Program-made: the position numbers and the translations under genes
Origin: Micromonospora fulviviridis
GTDB taxonomy: Bacteria; Actinomycetota; Actinomycetes; Mycobacteriales; Micromonosporaceae
NCBI RefSeq assembly: GCF_014648395.1
Contig: NZ_BMRA01000003.1
Coordinates: forward strand, 69,060-103,036
Direction of reading: 5' to 3'
Length of the DNA: 33,977 nucleotides
In this document: piece by piece, positions 1 to 7,316 of the stretch
How positions within the stretch are numbered: the first letter of the stretch is position 1
Layout of the letters: every line of letters starts with the position of its first letter
Notes under the pieces: generated by a model
Database searches by the model: none
What the model saw: the letters and a program-made list of their open reading frames with translations, nothing else
What the model was told of the DNA's origin: nothing

Positions 1-1154
1 TGGCCGCCGCCGTCGGCCGGGTCGCGGCCGAGGCGGGCCGCCGCCTCGGGCTGCGTCCCGCCGGGGCCGCGCTCGCCGAGCCGCCGCGCGACCCGGCCGG
101 CCGGGCGGTGCTGCGCGCCGCCGAGGAGGCCGGCCTCCGCCCGGAGGTGAGCCACGACGACGGCGGGACGGTACGGGTGCGCGCCGAGGTGCCCAGCGCC
201 GAGGTGACGCCCGCGCACCTGACCGCCATGGTCGGCGTCGTGCTCCAGACCGTCCGGGAACTGGCCGGCGACACCCCCGAGCCGACGCTGCTGCGCGGCC
301 GGTCGTACCCCGTGGGACAGCGCATGGCCGCCGCGGCGGTGCCGCGCAGCGCGACCGTGACCCTCGACCAGGTCGGCGGCCTGGCCGAGGTGGTCGCGCG
401 GTTCCGCGAGGTCGCCGTGTCGTTCCGGCACCCGCAGGCGATGGCCCGCTGGGGCGCGCGCCGGCCGCAGGGCATCCTGCTGTACGGCCCGCCGGGCACC
501 GGCAAGACCATGCTGGCCCGGGCCCTGGCCAACGAGATCGGCGCGGACTTCGTGGAGATCCGCACCCCGGAGATCCTCGACAAGTTCCTCGGCGGCTCCG
601 AGCGCAACATCAAGCGGATCTTCCGGGAGGCGCGCCGCTACCGGCGGCCCACCGTCATGCTCTTCGACGAGTTCGACAGCATCATCAGCTACGCGGGCGC
701 CGGTGGCGACGCGGCCAGCCAGGCGGTCAACGCGGTGGCCGGCATCTTCAAGCAGGAGATGAACACCCTGTTCGAGGAGAACCCCGACGTCATCGTGGTC
801 GCCACCACCAACTTCCCGCAGCGGGTGGACGCCTCGCTGACCCGGTCCGGCCGATTCGACCTCAAGATCGCCATCCCGGCGCCGGACGAGTCCGGGCGCG
901 CCGAGATCCTCGCCAAGATGATCCGGGAGCTGATCGACCGGCACGAGCGGCCCGGCTTCCGCATGTTCGCCGCCGACGTCGACCCGGCCGCGCTGGCCGC
1001 CGCCACCCCCGGGCTCACCGGCGCCGACCTGCGGGAGGTGCTGCGGCGGGTGCAACTCGCCAAGGCGCTGCGGGAGGCGACGGAGGGTGCGCCGCCCGCC
1101 CCGATCAGTCAGGATGACCTCCGAGAGGCCGTCGCCGGGCTGCGCCGCGGCTGA
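1..1154 (+). CDS. AAA+ ATPase, C-terminal part (5' end outside window)
   Basis: The frame is open from the left edge (first full codon at nt 3) to TGA at 1152-1154, so the start lies upstream. A single AAA module is visible: Walker A GPPGTGKT at nt 486-509, Walker B with LFDEFDS at about 657-680, sensor-1 region VVATTNFP, and the second region of homology ending in RSGRFD, which carries the arginine-finger residues of classical AAA proteins (Vps4/spastin/Cdc48 clade). The C-terminal helical lid follows. Such proteins form hexameric rings that remodel or unfold protein substrates. The N-terminal substrate-recognition part is missing, so the target cannot be named. The acyl-CoA dehydrogenase follows 23 nt downstream on the same strand, so the two may be co-transcribed. 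Confidence 0.9.
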   Translation, partial: AAAVGRVAAEAGRRLGLRPAGAALAEPPRDPAGRAVLRAAEEAGLRPEVSHDDGGTVRVRAEVPSAEVTPAHLTAMVGVVLQTVRELAGDTPEPTLLRGRSYPVGQRMAAAAVPRSATVTLDQVGGLAEVVARFREVAVSFRHPQAMARWGARRPQGILLYGPPGTGKTMLARALANEIGADFVEIRTPEILDKFLGGSERNIKRIFREARRYRRPTVMLFDEFDSIISYAGAGGDAASQAVNAVAGIFKQEMNTLFEENPDVIVVATTNFPQRVDASLTRSGRFDLKIAIPAPDESGRAEILAKMIRELIDRHERPGFRMFAADVDPAALAAATPGLTGADLREVLRRVQLAKALREATEGAPPAPISQDDLREAVAGLRRG

Positions 1155-1177
1155 CGACGGTCCACGGAAGGAGCCCC

Positions 1178-2995
1178 GTGTCGTCCTCCACCCTGCTGTC
1201 CCGTCGCGATCTGGCGTTCCTGCTGCACGACTGGCTGGACGTCGGCCGGCTGACCGAGCGACCCCGCTACGCCGAGCACTCGCGGGAGACCTTCGACGCG
1301 GTGCTGGACCTCGCCGCGCAGGTCGCCGCCGAGCGGTTCGCGCCGCACAACCGGGCCGCCGACGCCAGCGAACCGACCTTCGACGGTCAGCGGGTCCGCA
1401 CCCTCCCGCAGGTCAAGGCCGCCCTGGACGCCTACGCCCGCACCGGCCTGCTGGCCGCCACCATGGACGAGTCGGTCGGCGGCATGCAGCTGCCGCACGC
1501 CGTGGCCGCCGCCTGTTCCGCCTGGTTCCAGGCCGCCAACGTGGCCACCGCCGCCTACCCGTTCCTCACCCTCGGCAACGCCAACCTGCTGCTCGCCCAC
1601 GGCAGCGCCGAGCAGATCGACACCTGGGTCCGGCCCATGGTGGAGGGGCGGTTCTTCGGCACCATGTGCCTGTCCGAACCGCAGGCCGGCAGCTCACTGG
1701 CGGACATCACCACCCGGGCCGAGCCGCAGGACGACGGGACGTACCGGCTGGTCGGCACCAAGATGTGGATCTCCGGCGGGGAGCACGACCTGGCCGAGAA
1801 CATCGTCCACCTGGTCCTCGCCCGGATCCCCGGCGGGCCGCCCGGGGTCAAGGGCATCTCGCTGTTCATCGTCCCGAAGGTGCTCCTCGACGCCGACGGC
1901 GCGCTCGGCCCGCGCAACGACGTGGTGTTGGTCGGCCTCAACCACAAGCTGGGCTACCGGGGCACCACCAACACGCTGCTCAACTTCGGCGAGGGCGTGC
2001 ACCGCCCGTACGGGCGGCCCGGGGCGGTCGGCTTCCTGGTGGGGGAGCCGCACCAGGGCTTGGCGCAGATGTTCCACATGATGAACGAGGCGCGCATCGG
2101 CGTGGGCGCCGGCGCCACCGCGCTCGGCTACACCGCCTACCTGAAGTCCGTGGCGTACGCCCGGCAGCGCCCGCAGGGCCGGCCGGCCGGCGACAAGGAC
2201 CCCACAGCGCCGCAGGTGCCGATCGTGGCGCACGCCGACGTACGCCGGATGCTGCTCGCGCAGAAGAGCTACGTGGAGGGCGCGCTCGCCCTGATCCTCT
2301 ACTGCGGGCGGCTGCTCGACGAGGAGAAGACCGCCCCGGCCGAGGCCGACCGCAGCCGGGCCCACCTGCTGCTGGACCTGCTCACCCCGATCGCCAAGAG
2401 CTGGCCGTCGCAGTGGTGCCTGGCCGCCAACGACCTGGCCATCCAGGTGCACGGCGGGTACGGCTACACCCGCGACTACGACGTCGAGCAGCACTGGCGC
2501 GACAACCGGCTCAACCCGATCCACGAGGGCACCCACGGCATCCAGGCGCTGGACCTGCTCGGCCGTAAGGTCACCATGCGCGGCGGCGCCGGGCTGGAGC
2601 TGCTGCTGGAGACCATCCGCGCCACCGTGACCCGGGCCTGGAAGGCCGAGGGCGAGGCGGCCGAGCTGGCCGGCCGGCTCGGCGCGGCGGTCGACCGGAT
2701 CGCCGTGGTCACCCGGCGGCTGCACGGCGCCGGCGATCCCGAGGTGACGTTGGCCAACGCGTCGCTCTATCTGGAGGCGGTCGGGCACGTGGTGATCGCC
2801 TGGATGTGGCTGGAGCAGCTGCTCGCCGTCGAGGCGCTGGGCAGCCCCGACGGCCCGGACGCCGACTTCCTCGCCGGGAAGCGGCAGGCGGCGCGGTACT
2901 TCTTCCGCTACGAGCTGCCCCGCACCGGCCCGCAGTTCGACCTCCTGGAGAACCTCGACCGCACCACCCTGGACACCCGGGAGAGCTGGTTCTGA
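1178..2995 (+). CDS. Acyl-CoA dehydrogenase, long FadE5-type
   Basis: Predicted 605-aa FAD flavoenzyme that introduces an alpha-beta double bond into acyl-CoA thioesters in beta-oxidation. The order is N-terminal helical domain, beta domain with MCLSEPQAGSS and the MWISGGEH flavin-binding stretch, C-terminal helical domain, then an extra C-terminal region of about 130 aa. That length (about 600 aa rather than 380) marks the FadE5/AcdA-like group. Glu450 in the IHEGTHGIQALDL motif is the probable catalytic base. The GTG start at 1178 was chosen because GGAAGGAG precedes it at normal spacing. It lies 23 nt after the AAA+ gene and ends in front of a strong palindrome separating it from a convergent methyltransferase. 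Chain-length specificity cannot be read from the sequence. Confidence 0.93.
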   Translation: MSSSTLLSRRDLAFLLHDWLDVGRLTERPRYAEHSRETFDAVLDLAAQVAAERFAPHNRAADASEPTFDGQRVRTLPQVKAALDAYARTGLLAATMDESVGGMQLPHAVAAACSAWFQAANVATAAYPFLTLGNANLLLAHGSAEQIDTWVRPMVEGRFFGTMCLSEPQAGSSLADITTRAEPQDDGTYRLVGTKMWISGGEHDLAENIVHLVLARIPGGPPGVKGISLFIVPKVLLDADGALGPRNDVVLVGLNHKLGYRGTTNTLLNFGEGVHRPYGRPGAVGFLVGEPHQGLAQMFHMMNEARIGVGAGATALGYTAYLKSVAYARQRPQGRPAGDKDPTAPQVPIVAHADVRRMLLAQKSYVEGALALILYCGRLLDEEKTAPAEADRSRAHLLLDLLTPIAKSWPSQWCLAANDLAIQVHGGYGYTRDYDVEQHWRDNRLNPIHEGTHGIQALDLLGRKVTMRGGAGLELLLETIRATVTRAWKAEGEAAELAGRLGAAVDRIAVVTRRLHGAGDPEVTLANASLYLEAVGHVVIAWMWLEQLLAVEALGSPDGPDADFLAGKRQAARYFFRYELPRTGPQFDLLENLDRTTLDTRESWF

Positions 2996-3034
2996 CCGGC
3001 GGCGCCGGCCGCTGCGCGCAGCGGCCAGCGCCGG
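2996..3034. terminator. Bidirectional terminator-like hairpin between convergent genes
   Basis: GGCCGCTG (3007-3014) and CAGCGGCC (3019-3026) form a perfect 8-bp stem around CGCG, flanked by outer arms CCGGCG (2996-3001) and CGCCGG (3029-3034). It sits directly after the acyl-CoA dehydrogenase stop and before the stop of the convergent methyltransferase. There is no T-tract, as is usual for actinomycete terminators. Confidence 0.6.
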
Positions 3035-3050
3035 TGACCGGTGGGCTGGT

Positions 3051-3704
3051 CTAGGACCTGCGGCGGGCGAGCAGCGTGGAGTCGTGGATGTCGACCGTCA
3101 CGCCGTCGCGGGTGACGGTCCGCGGCCGCTGCTCGACCACGAGGGCCTCGAAGTCGTCCGGCAGCCCGGGCAGCAGCTCCTCGGCGACGAACATCGCCCT
3201 GCGGTGGCTCGCGGTCAGGTGGGTGAACGCCTCGTGCGGCGCGTGGCCGACGACGAGCAGGTGCCCGCCGGGCGCGACGGCCTCGGCCAGCCGGCGGGTC
3301 ACCTCCACCATCCCGCCTTCCGGCGGGTGCAGGAAGTGGCTGGTGACCAGGTCGTAGGACCGGCCGTCCGCCGCGAAGGTCCGGGCGTCGACCTGCCACC
3401 AGTCGGTGCGGTCGGCGACCCCGGCCTGCTCGGCGTGCCGGGCGGCGCGGGCCAGGCCGTTGGCGGAGAAGTCGGCGCCGGTGACCCGCCAGCCCTGCCG
3501 GGCCAGCCAGATCACGTCGCCGCCCTCGCCGCAGCCGACATCGAGCGCGGTGCCCGGCGTCAGCCCGGTCACCTCGGCGACGAGCTGCGGATTGGGGTTC
3601 CCGCTCCAGACCTTCTCCGGGCCGGAGTACCGCTCGTCCCAGCTCGGCGGCTCGAACATGGCGGCCGCCTCCTCCTCGGTGAGGTGGTGTCCGTGTCCGC
3701 TCAC
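3051..3704 (-). CDS. Class I SAM-dependent methyltransferase
   Basis: Predicted 217-aa cytosolic methyltransferase. The N-terminal WDERYSG...VWSGNPN segment is typical of the small thiopurine/tellurite-type group. SAM motif I is LDVGCGEGGD, the acidic end of beta-2 is TGADFS, and the motif II/III region is YDLVTSHFLHPP. The GTG at 3704 was chosen because GGAAG lies about 8 nt upstream; a closer ATG is out of frame. It is divergent from the NTF2-fold gene across an intergenic region holding a TTGCCG/CGGCAA dyad, which suggests shared control. It closely resembles the 12197-12805 protein (same WSxxPN, LTPG and WLAxQGWRVT landmarks), so the two are paralogues. The substrate is unknown. Confidence 0.88.
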   Translation of the reverse strand: MSGHGHHLTEEEAAAMFEPPSWDERYSGPEKVWSGNPNPQLVAEVTGLTPGTALDVGCGEGGDVIWLARQGWRVTGADFSANGLARAARHAEQAGVADRTDWWQVDARTFAADGRSYDLVTSHFLHPPEGGMVEVTRRLAEAVAPGGHLLVVGHAPHEAFTHLTASHRRAMFVAEELLPGLPDDFEALVVEQRPRTVTRDGVTVDIHDSTLLARRRS

Positions 3705-3805
3705 GACATGGCTTCCTTTCGGTGCGCGGCGGCGATCAGGCCGCAGGACTCGGTGACGTCCCTGCCCACCAGCATCCGGAACCCTCCCGACGCCGACAAA
3801 CTTAA

Positions 3806-3820
3806 TTGCCGTTTCGGCAA
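3806..3820. promoter_or_regulatory. Operator-like inverted repeat TTGCCG-TTT-CGGCAA
   Basis: A perfect 6-bp inverted repeat with a 3-nt spacer, inside a short AT-rich patch between the divergent methyltransferase (start 3704) and NTF2-fold gene (start 3867). Its size and symmetry suit a dimeric HTH repressor. No regulator gene is adjacent, so the binding protein is unknown. Confidence 0.5.
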
Positions 3821-3866
3821 ATCCGGCGGAGGTCCGATGTCGGTGCCGGCCGGTAGGGTCCGCGCC

Positions 3867-4250
3867 GTGAGTGACACCGCCGTGACCCGGCAGACCGGTC
3901 AGGACTACGTCGATCGCCTCGAACGCCGCGACTGGCCCGGCTTGGCCGGCCTGCTCACCGACGACGTGGTCTACGAGATGCCGCAGACCCGGGAGCGCAT
4001 CCGCGGCAGGGAGGCGTTCCTGCGGTTCAACATCGAGTATCCCGGCGACTGGCACCTGCGGGTGCGCCGACTGGTCGCGGACGGCGGGTCGGCCGCCCTG
4101 TGGCTCGACGTCCGGGTGGGCGACGAGCAGCAGGACGCGTGTGTCTGGCTGGAGGTGTCCGAGCGTGGCCTGATCAGCCGGATCGTCGACTACTGGCCCG
4201 AACCGTACGAGCCGCCGCAGGGCCGCGAACACCTCGTGGAGCGGTGGTGA
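3867..4250 (+). CDS. SnoaL/NTF2-fold small protein
   Basis: Predicted 127-aa protein of the SnoaL-like (NTF2 fold) superfamily, shown by an N-terminal helix with QDYVDRLERRDW, a loop LLTDDVVYEMPQTRE, the GREAFLRF strand start and a C-terminal strand ending RIVDYWPEPYEPP. Members are polyketide cyclases, isomerases or ligand-binding proteins; the function here is not predictable. The GTG start was chosen because TAGGGT (3854-3859) lies 7 nt upstream, the usual geometry of a leaderless actinobacterial promoter. An alternative ATG at 3837 in the same frame has GGAGG 5 nt upstream and would add ten residues. It is divergent from the methyltransferase and probably co-regulated with it. Confidence 0.75.
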   Translation: MSDTAVTRQTGQDYVDRLERRDWPGLAGLLTDDVVYEMPQTRERIRGREAFLRFNIEYPGDWHLRVRRLVADGGSAALWLDVRVGDEQQDACVWLEVSERGLISRIVDYWPEPYEPPQGREHLVERW

Positions 4251-4258
4251 GCGGCGGA

Positions 4259-4278
4259 CGGTCCGACCGCCCGGACCG
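4259..4278 (+). terminator. Terminator-like hairpin after NTF2-fold gene
   Basis: CGGTCCG (4259-4265) and CGGACCG (4272-4278) form a perfect 7-bp stem with a 6-nt loop, starting 8 nt after the stop codon. No T-tract follows. Confidence 0.5.
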
Positions 4279-4351
4279 ACGAGGTCAATCCGGTGGGGGA
4301 CGGCGTGGTCTCGTGCGACCATGGCGGGCATGACGATGGTCAGAAAGGGTC

Positions 4352-4761
4352 ATGGCGCGTAGGTCACCGGCGGCGGTACGCGCCGCCTGCCCACGGCGGG
4401 CTGACCGCCACCACAAGGTGCCCGAGATGGACGGGCTTCCCGTCGCGGCCGCCCGACAGATTTCCCGGTACGAGCGTTCGGCCCTGCGGCCCGGCGCCGT
4501 GGCCCGTGCCCTGACCGGGTGGCGACGGGCGGTTCATCGACCGGTCGCAGCCCTCCAGGATGCCGCGCAGGCCGGATGCCCCTGTTGCGACCCGCTGGAA
4601 CACCGCGACGTGTTGGCTGCGGCGGTGGCGGCGCTGGGCCCCCGGGCGCGCCCCGCGAGCTCCTGGAGCTGCTCCGCCCGCTGGACGAGGTCTTCGAACG
4701 TCGCACGATCCACGACCCGCAGGCGTCACCCGAGCTGCCCTGGTGGCGCCGACGTGCCTGA
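4352..4761 (+). pseudogene. Frameshifted small conserved protein with CPCC motif
   Basis: Two frames read as one protein of about 136 aa. The first runs from ATG 4352 and includes VPEMDGLPVAAARQ, YERSALRPGAVARAL and CPCCDPLEHRDVLAAAVAAL. After the C/G-rich stretch at about 4637-4655 the protein-like sequence continues in the next frame as RELLELLRPLDEVFERRT and ends WWRRRA at a stop at 4759-4761. Moving between the frames needs one extra base, so a single-base deletion lies in or near CCCCC (4639-4643) or CCCC (4651-4654). Either the gene is broken or the assembly has a homopolymer error. The paired cysteines could bind metal, but I do not recognise a function. The ATG has AAAGG only 3 nt upstream, so the start is uncertain. 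Confidence 0.6.
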
Positions 4762-4842
4762 AGCCTGGACCGGGCCCACAGCTCGACCTGCGGGAGCCGG
4801 GACCCGACGGCCGGCCCCGACCGGCGGGGGAACGGCCGTTCT

Positions 4843-4864
4843 CGGCGACACGAGTGTGTCGCCG
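4843..4864. promoter_or_regulatory. Perfect 9-bp inverted repeat CGGCGACAC-GAGT-GTGTCGCCG
   Basis: Arms at 4843-4851 and 4856-4864 with a 4-nt GAGT loop, ending 21 nt before the ATG of the 97-aa gene. It could be an operator, a 5' hairpin, or the terminator of the preceding frameshifted gene. The sequence alone does not decide. Confidence 0.45.
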
Positions 4865-4885
4865 CCCGCGTGAGAACATGCGTCC

Positions 4886-5179
4886 ATGAGCAGCGACGTC
4901 CCCCTCGAGGTCAGCGCCCTGGCCATCAACGTCACGATCCCCGAAGGGCTCCGCTGGACCGACACCCGACGCGGTGAGGAGTTCACGCTGACCACGCTCA
5001 ACGTCCGGCTCCTGCCCGACGGGAGCCTCGCGGCGAAGGCATACGGCCGGCCGACCGCCGGTGGCCGCGGCACCTACGTCTCGTTCCCCGTGCCCGACCG
5101 GCCCGAGCTGGCGGCTCTGGTCGACGGGGCCGCCAGCCGCGCCGGCGCGCTGTGGGCCGCTCACCGCGGTCTCGGCTGA
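4886..5179 (+). CDS. Small hypothetical protein, 97 aa
   Basis: I do not recognise this family. The 97-aa product has no signal peptide, membrane segment or cysteine. It starts MSSDVPLEVSALAINVTIP and contains an alternating polar/hydrophobic central part (EEFTLTTLNVRLLPDGSLAA), which suggests a small beta-rich domain, then a C-terminal helix. The ATG at 4886 has no Shine-Dalgarno sequence; GAACAT lies 6 nt upstream, the position of a -10 box for leaderless transcription. Codon use matches the neighbours, which supports real coding. It ends 14 nt before the stop of the convergent methyltransferase. Confidence 0.6.
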   Translation: MSSDVPLEVSALAINVTIPEGLRWTDTRRGEEFTLTTLNVRLLPDGSLAAKAYGRPTAGGRGTYVSFPVPDRPELAALVDGAASRAGALWAAHRGLG

Positions 5180-5193
5180 CGGCCGGCGGCCGA

Positions 5194-6006
5194 TCAGATG
5201 CGGCGGAGCACCAGAGTCACGAAGCCCAGAACGTTCCGGTACCCGCGCAGCCACTGATCGCGGTGCTCCCGGGCCACGGTGAGTGCCTCGGCGGCGTCCG
5301 GATGGCCGGGGTTGTCCAGCGCCCACCGGGTGAGCGAGCCGATCCACGACCACTCGTAGTCGTCCCACTCGGCGGCGTCGCTGACATGGGCGTACACCGG
5401 CGTCCAGCCGGCCCGCTCGGCGGTGTCGACCAGGCCGGCGAGGTCGGTGAACTCCTCGGGCTTCGCGTCGAGCGCGGCGAGGGCCTCCGGAGTCGGGGGG
5501 ATCTGCCAGAATCCCTCACCGACCATCAGGATCCCGTCGGCATTCGCGTGCCGGCCGGCCAGCTCCAGCGTCGGGCCGAAGCCGCCGAACGCGTGGGTCG
5601 ATCCGACGCACAGCACGAGGTCGTAGTCGCCGTCGGGCACGTACGTCCGGGCGTCGCGCTCGTGCAGCGTGAGCCGGTCGGCGAGGCCGCGCGCGGCGGC
5701 GGCCCCGGCGGCGCGTTCGAGGGCGTACGGGCTGACGTCCACGCCGTCCGCGTGCCCGTCGGGGTAGTGGGCGAGGGCCTGCAGGACCCAGGACCCCTCT
5801 CCGCAGCCGAGGTCGAGGACACGAGCCGTCGGTTGGCGGTCCGCCCGGCGCAGGAGCCGGTTGACGTTGACACCGAAGATCGGGGCCGCGATCGGGTGGT
5901 GGGTGTGCGCGATGCTGCTGAGCCGTTGACGATCCACCGGCAGAGTCAACACGAGTCCGTCGACGCCCGCACCCGGGTTGTCCTGCCGGGTGGTCGGCCC
6001 CCGCAC
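5194..6006 (-). CDS. Class I SAM-dependent methyltransferase
   Basis: Predicted 270-aa methyltransferase. SAM motif I is VLDLGCGEGSWV, the following acidic strand is DGVDVSPYALERA, and YDLVLCVGSTHAFGG fits motif II. A C-terminal region of about 100 aa rich in Trp and acidic residues (AEWDDYEWSWIGSL) probably shapes the substrate pocket. The GTG at 6006 was chosen because GAGGT lies 8 nt upstream; an inner GTG at 5952 would remove 18 residues that carry no recognisable motif. It is divergent from the M50-like protease gene with only 45 nt between starts, so their promoters overlap. The substrate is unknown. Confidence 0.85.
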   Translation of the reverse strand: MRGPTTRQDNPGAGVDGLVLTLPVDRQRLSSIAHTHHPIAAPIFGVNVNRLLRRADRQPTARVLDLGCGEGSWVLQALAHYPDGHADGVDVSPYALERAAGAAAARGLADRLTLHERDARTYVPDGDYDLVLCVGSTHAFGGFGPTLELAGRHANADGILMVGEGFWQIPPTPEALAALDAKPEEFTDLAGLVDTAERAGWTPVYAHVSDAAEWDDYEWSWIGSLTRWALDNPGHPDAAEALTVAREHRDQWLRGYRNVLGFVTLVLRRI

Positions 6007-6051
6007 GGTCAGGTACCTCGCCCGCTACGTGTCCGGCCGTACCATCTCCCG

Positions 6052-7239
6052 GTGATCTCCCCTCGCCGGCGGCTGGTCGCCGCGTCCGTCCTCCTGGTGC
6101 TGGAGGCGGTGGTGTTCGCGCTGTTCGTCACCGAGTCCGTCGTGGGTGCGATCGCCGCCGTCGGCGTCACCTGCCTGTCGTTGTGGGTGCACGTCGTCCT
6201 GCACGAGTGTGGGCACCTCGTCGTGGCGAAGCTGCTGCGCCTGCCGGTCGTCGCGGTCCGTGTCGCACCCTTCACCGGGTGGCGGAGCGAAGTGTGGGTC
6301 CGGCCGGCGCCGCCGGCGACCGCGTTGCCACTGCGGATGGTGCTGTTCTACCTCGGCGGCCCGACGGTGAACCTGTGCACGGCGGCGGTGCTCGCTGCCG
6401 TGGCGGCGTCGACGGGCACGGCGTCGACCCGCGTCGCGCTGTTCGGGGCGGCGCTTGTCGGGGCGCTGCTCGCGGTGGTCAATCTCGTCCCCGGAACATC
6501 GCCCCGCAGTGACGGCCGCAACCTGCTTCGCTGGCTCCTGGCGCCGACGGCCACCCGCGCGGCGCTGCGCGCGGGCTACTACCAGGAGGAGGTGAGGAGG
6601 ACGTTGCGGGCGATCAGCCGAGGGGAGGTCGGCGACGACCGTCTCGCAGATCCGGTTCGCGACGCCGACGACCCGCGGCTCGCGCTCGCCGCCTTCCAAC
6701 GGCGCTGGAGCACGGGGCACGCGCAGTCGGCGGCCGATTTCATCGCCGACGCCGAGCGGCTCGCGGCGCTGGCTCGCGCCGACGGCACCGATCCCCTGGC
6801 CGCCGCCGCGATCGGGGAGGCGCTCACCGTCCAGTTCGGGTTGTGGTACCTGTACGCCGCGGTGGTGAACGGCTCACCCGTCGAACGGCGGGAGGTGGTG
6901 GAGCTTGCGGAACTGGCCCAGCTCGCCTTCCAGGCGCAGCCGCACCTGTTGTCCGCTCGGGTCGCCATGGGCCTGGCTCACCTGCTCGACCAGCGGCCGG
7001 AGCACGCGCGGTCGCTGCTTCTCGACATCCGGCCGGGTGTCGACCCGCCGGACCTGTGCGGCGTCGCGTTTCTCCTGCGGGCCGCCGCCGAGTGCCACCT
7101 CGGCAACCACGCCGACGCGGACACCCTCGTCAGGGCGGCCGGGGGCGACCACCAGCAACTGGCACAGGTCGTTGCCGCGATCCGGGCGGCCGATCCGGTG
7201 CCGCCCCTGTTCGCTCCGGCACCGATGGCCGACGCCTGA
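6052..7239 (+). CDS. M50-like membrane metalloprotease with C-terminal helical domain
   Basis: Predicted 395-aa integral membrane protein. Hydrophobic segments near residues 6-27 and 29-49 lead into HECGH, an HExxH zinc site. Another membrane segment pair follows, then NLVPG...SDGRNLLRW, which matches the NxxPG...DG motif carrying the third zinc ligand of site-2-type (M50) intramembrane proteases. About 220 C-terminal residues are soluble and helical, with TPR-like Ala/Leu patterns (AQLAFQAQPHLLSARVAMGLAHLL). The GTG start was chosen because TACCAT (6040-6045) lies 6 nt upstream, a leaderless promoter. It is divergent from the methyltransferase. No anti-sigma partner is adjacent, so the substrate is unknown. 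Confidence 0.78.
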   Translation: MISPRRRLVAASVLLVLEAVVFALFVTESVVGAIAAVGVTCLSLWVHVVLHECGHLVVAKLLRLPVVAVRVAPFTGWRSEVWVRPAPPATALPLRMVLFYLGGPTVNLCTAAVLAAVAASTGTASTRVALFGAALVGALLAVVNLVPGTSPRSDGRNLLRWLLAPTATRAALRAGYYQEEVRRTLRAISRGEVGDDRLADPVRDADDPRLALAAFQRRWSTGHAQSAADFIADAERLAALARADGTDPLAAAAIGEALTVQFGLWYLYAAVVNGSPVERREVVELAELAQLAFQAQPHLLSARVAMGLAHLLDQRPEHARSLLLDIRPGVDPPDLCGVAFLLRAAAECHLGNHADADTLVRAAGGDHQQLAQVVAAIRAADPVPPLFAPAPMADA

Positions 7240-7304
7240 CCGGCGTGAGCTCGGATCCAGGTGGCCACGGACGTTACCCGGTGGCGGACCGGCGGCCCGG
7301 GGCG

Positions 7305-7316
7305 CAGGATGACCCG
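7305..7316 (+). promoter_or_regulatory. Leaderless -10 box CAGGAT before nucleotidyltransferase
   Basis: CAGGAT (7305-7310), six bases GACCCG, then the GTG start codon. The same 15-base string CAGGATGACCCGGTG recurs at the start of the PAP2-like gene (minus strand, 17549-17535). No convincing -35 box is seen here. Confidence 0.5.

Noticed and set aside
1087..2568. Alternative plus-strand frame overlapping the acyl-CoA dehydrogenase
   Set aside because: Arg/Pro/Gly-rich out-of-frame translation of the real gene.
3837..3866. ATG 3837 as start of the NTF2-fold gene
   Set aside because: It has a good GGAGG, but the leaderless -10 TAGGGT placed 7 nt before GTG 3867 and the family's usual N terminus favour the inner start. 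Kept as an alternative.
5152..6051. Long plus-strand frame continuous with the M50-like protease
   Set aside because: The part before 6052 is antisense to the methyltransferase and reads as low-complexity Gly/Arg/Val; the protease begins after its own -10 box.
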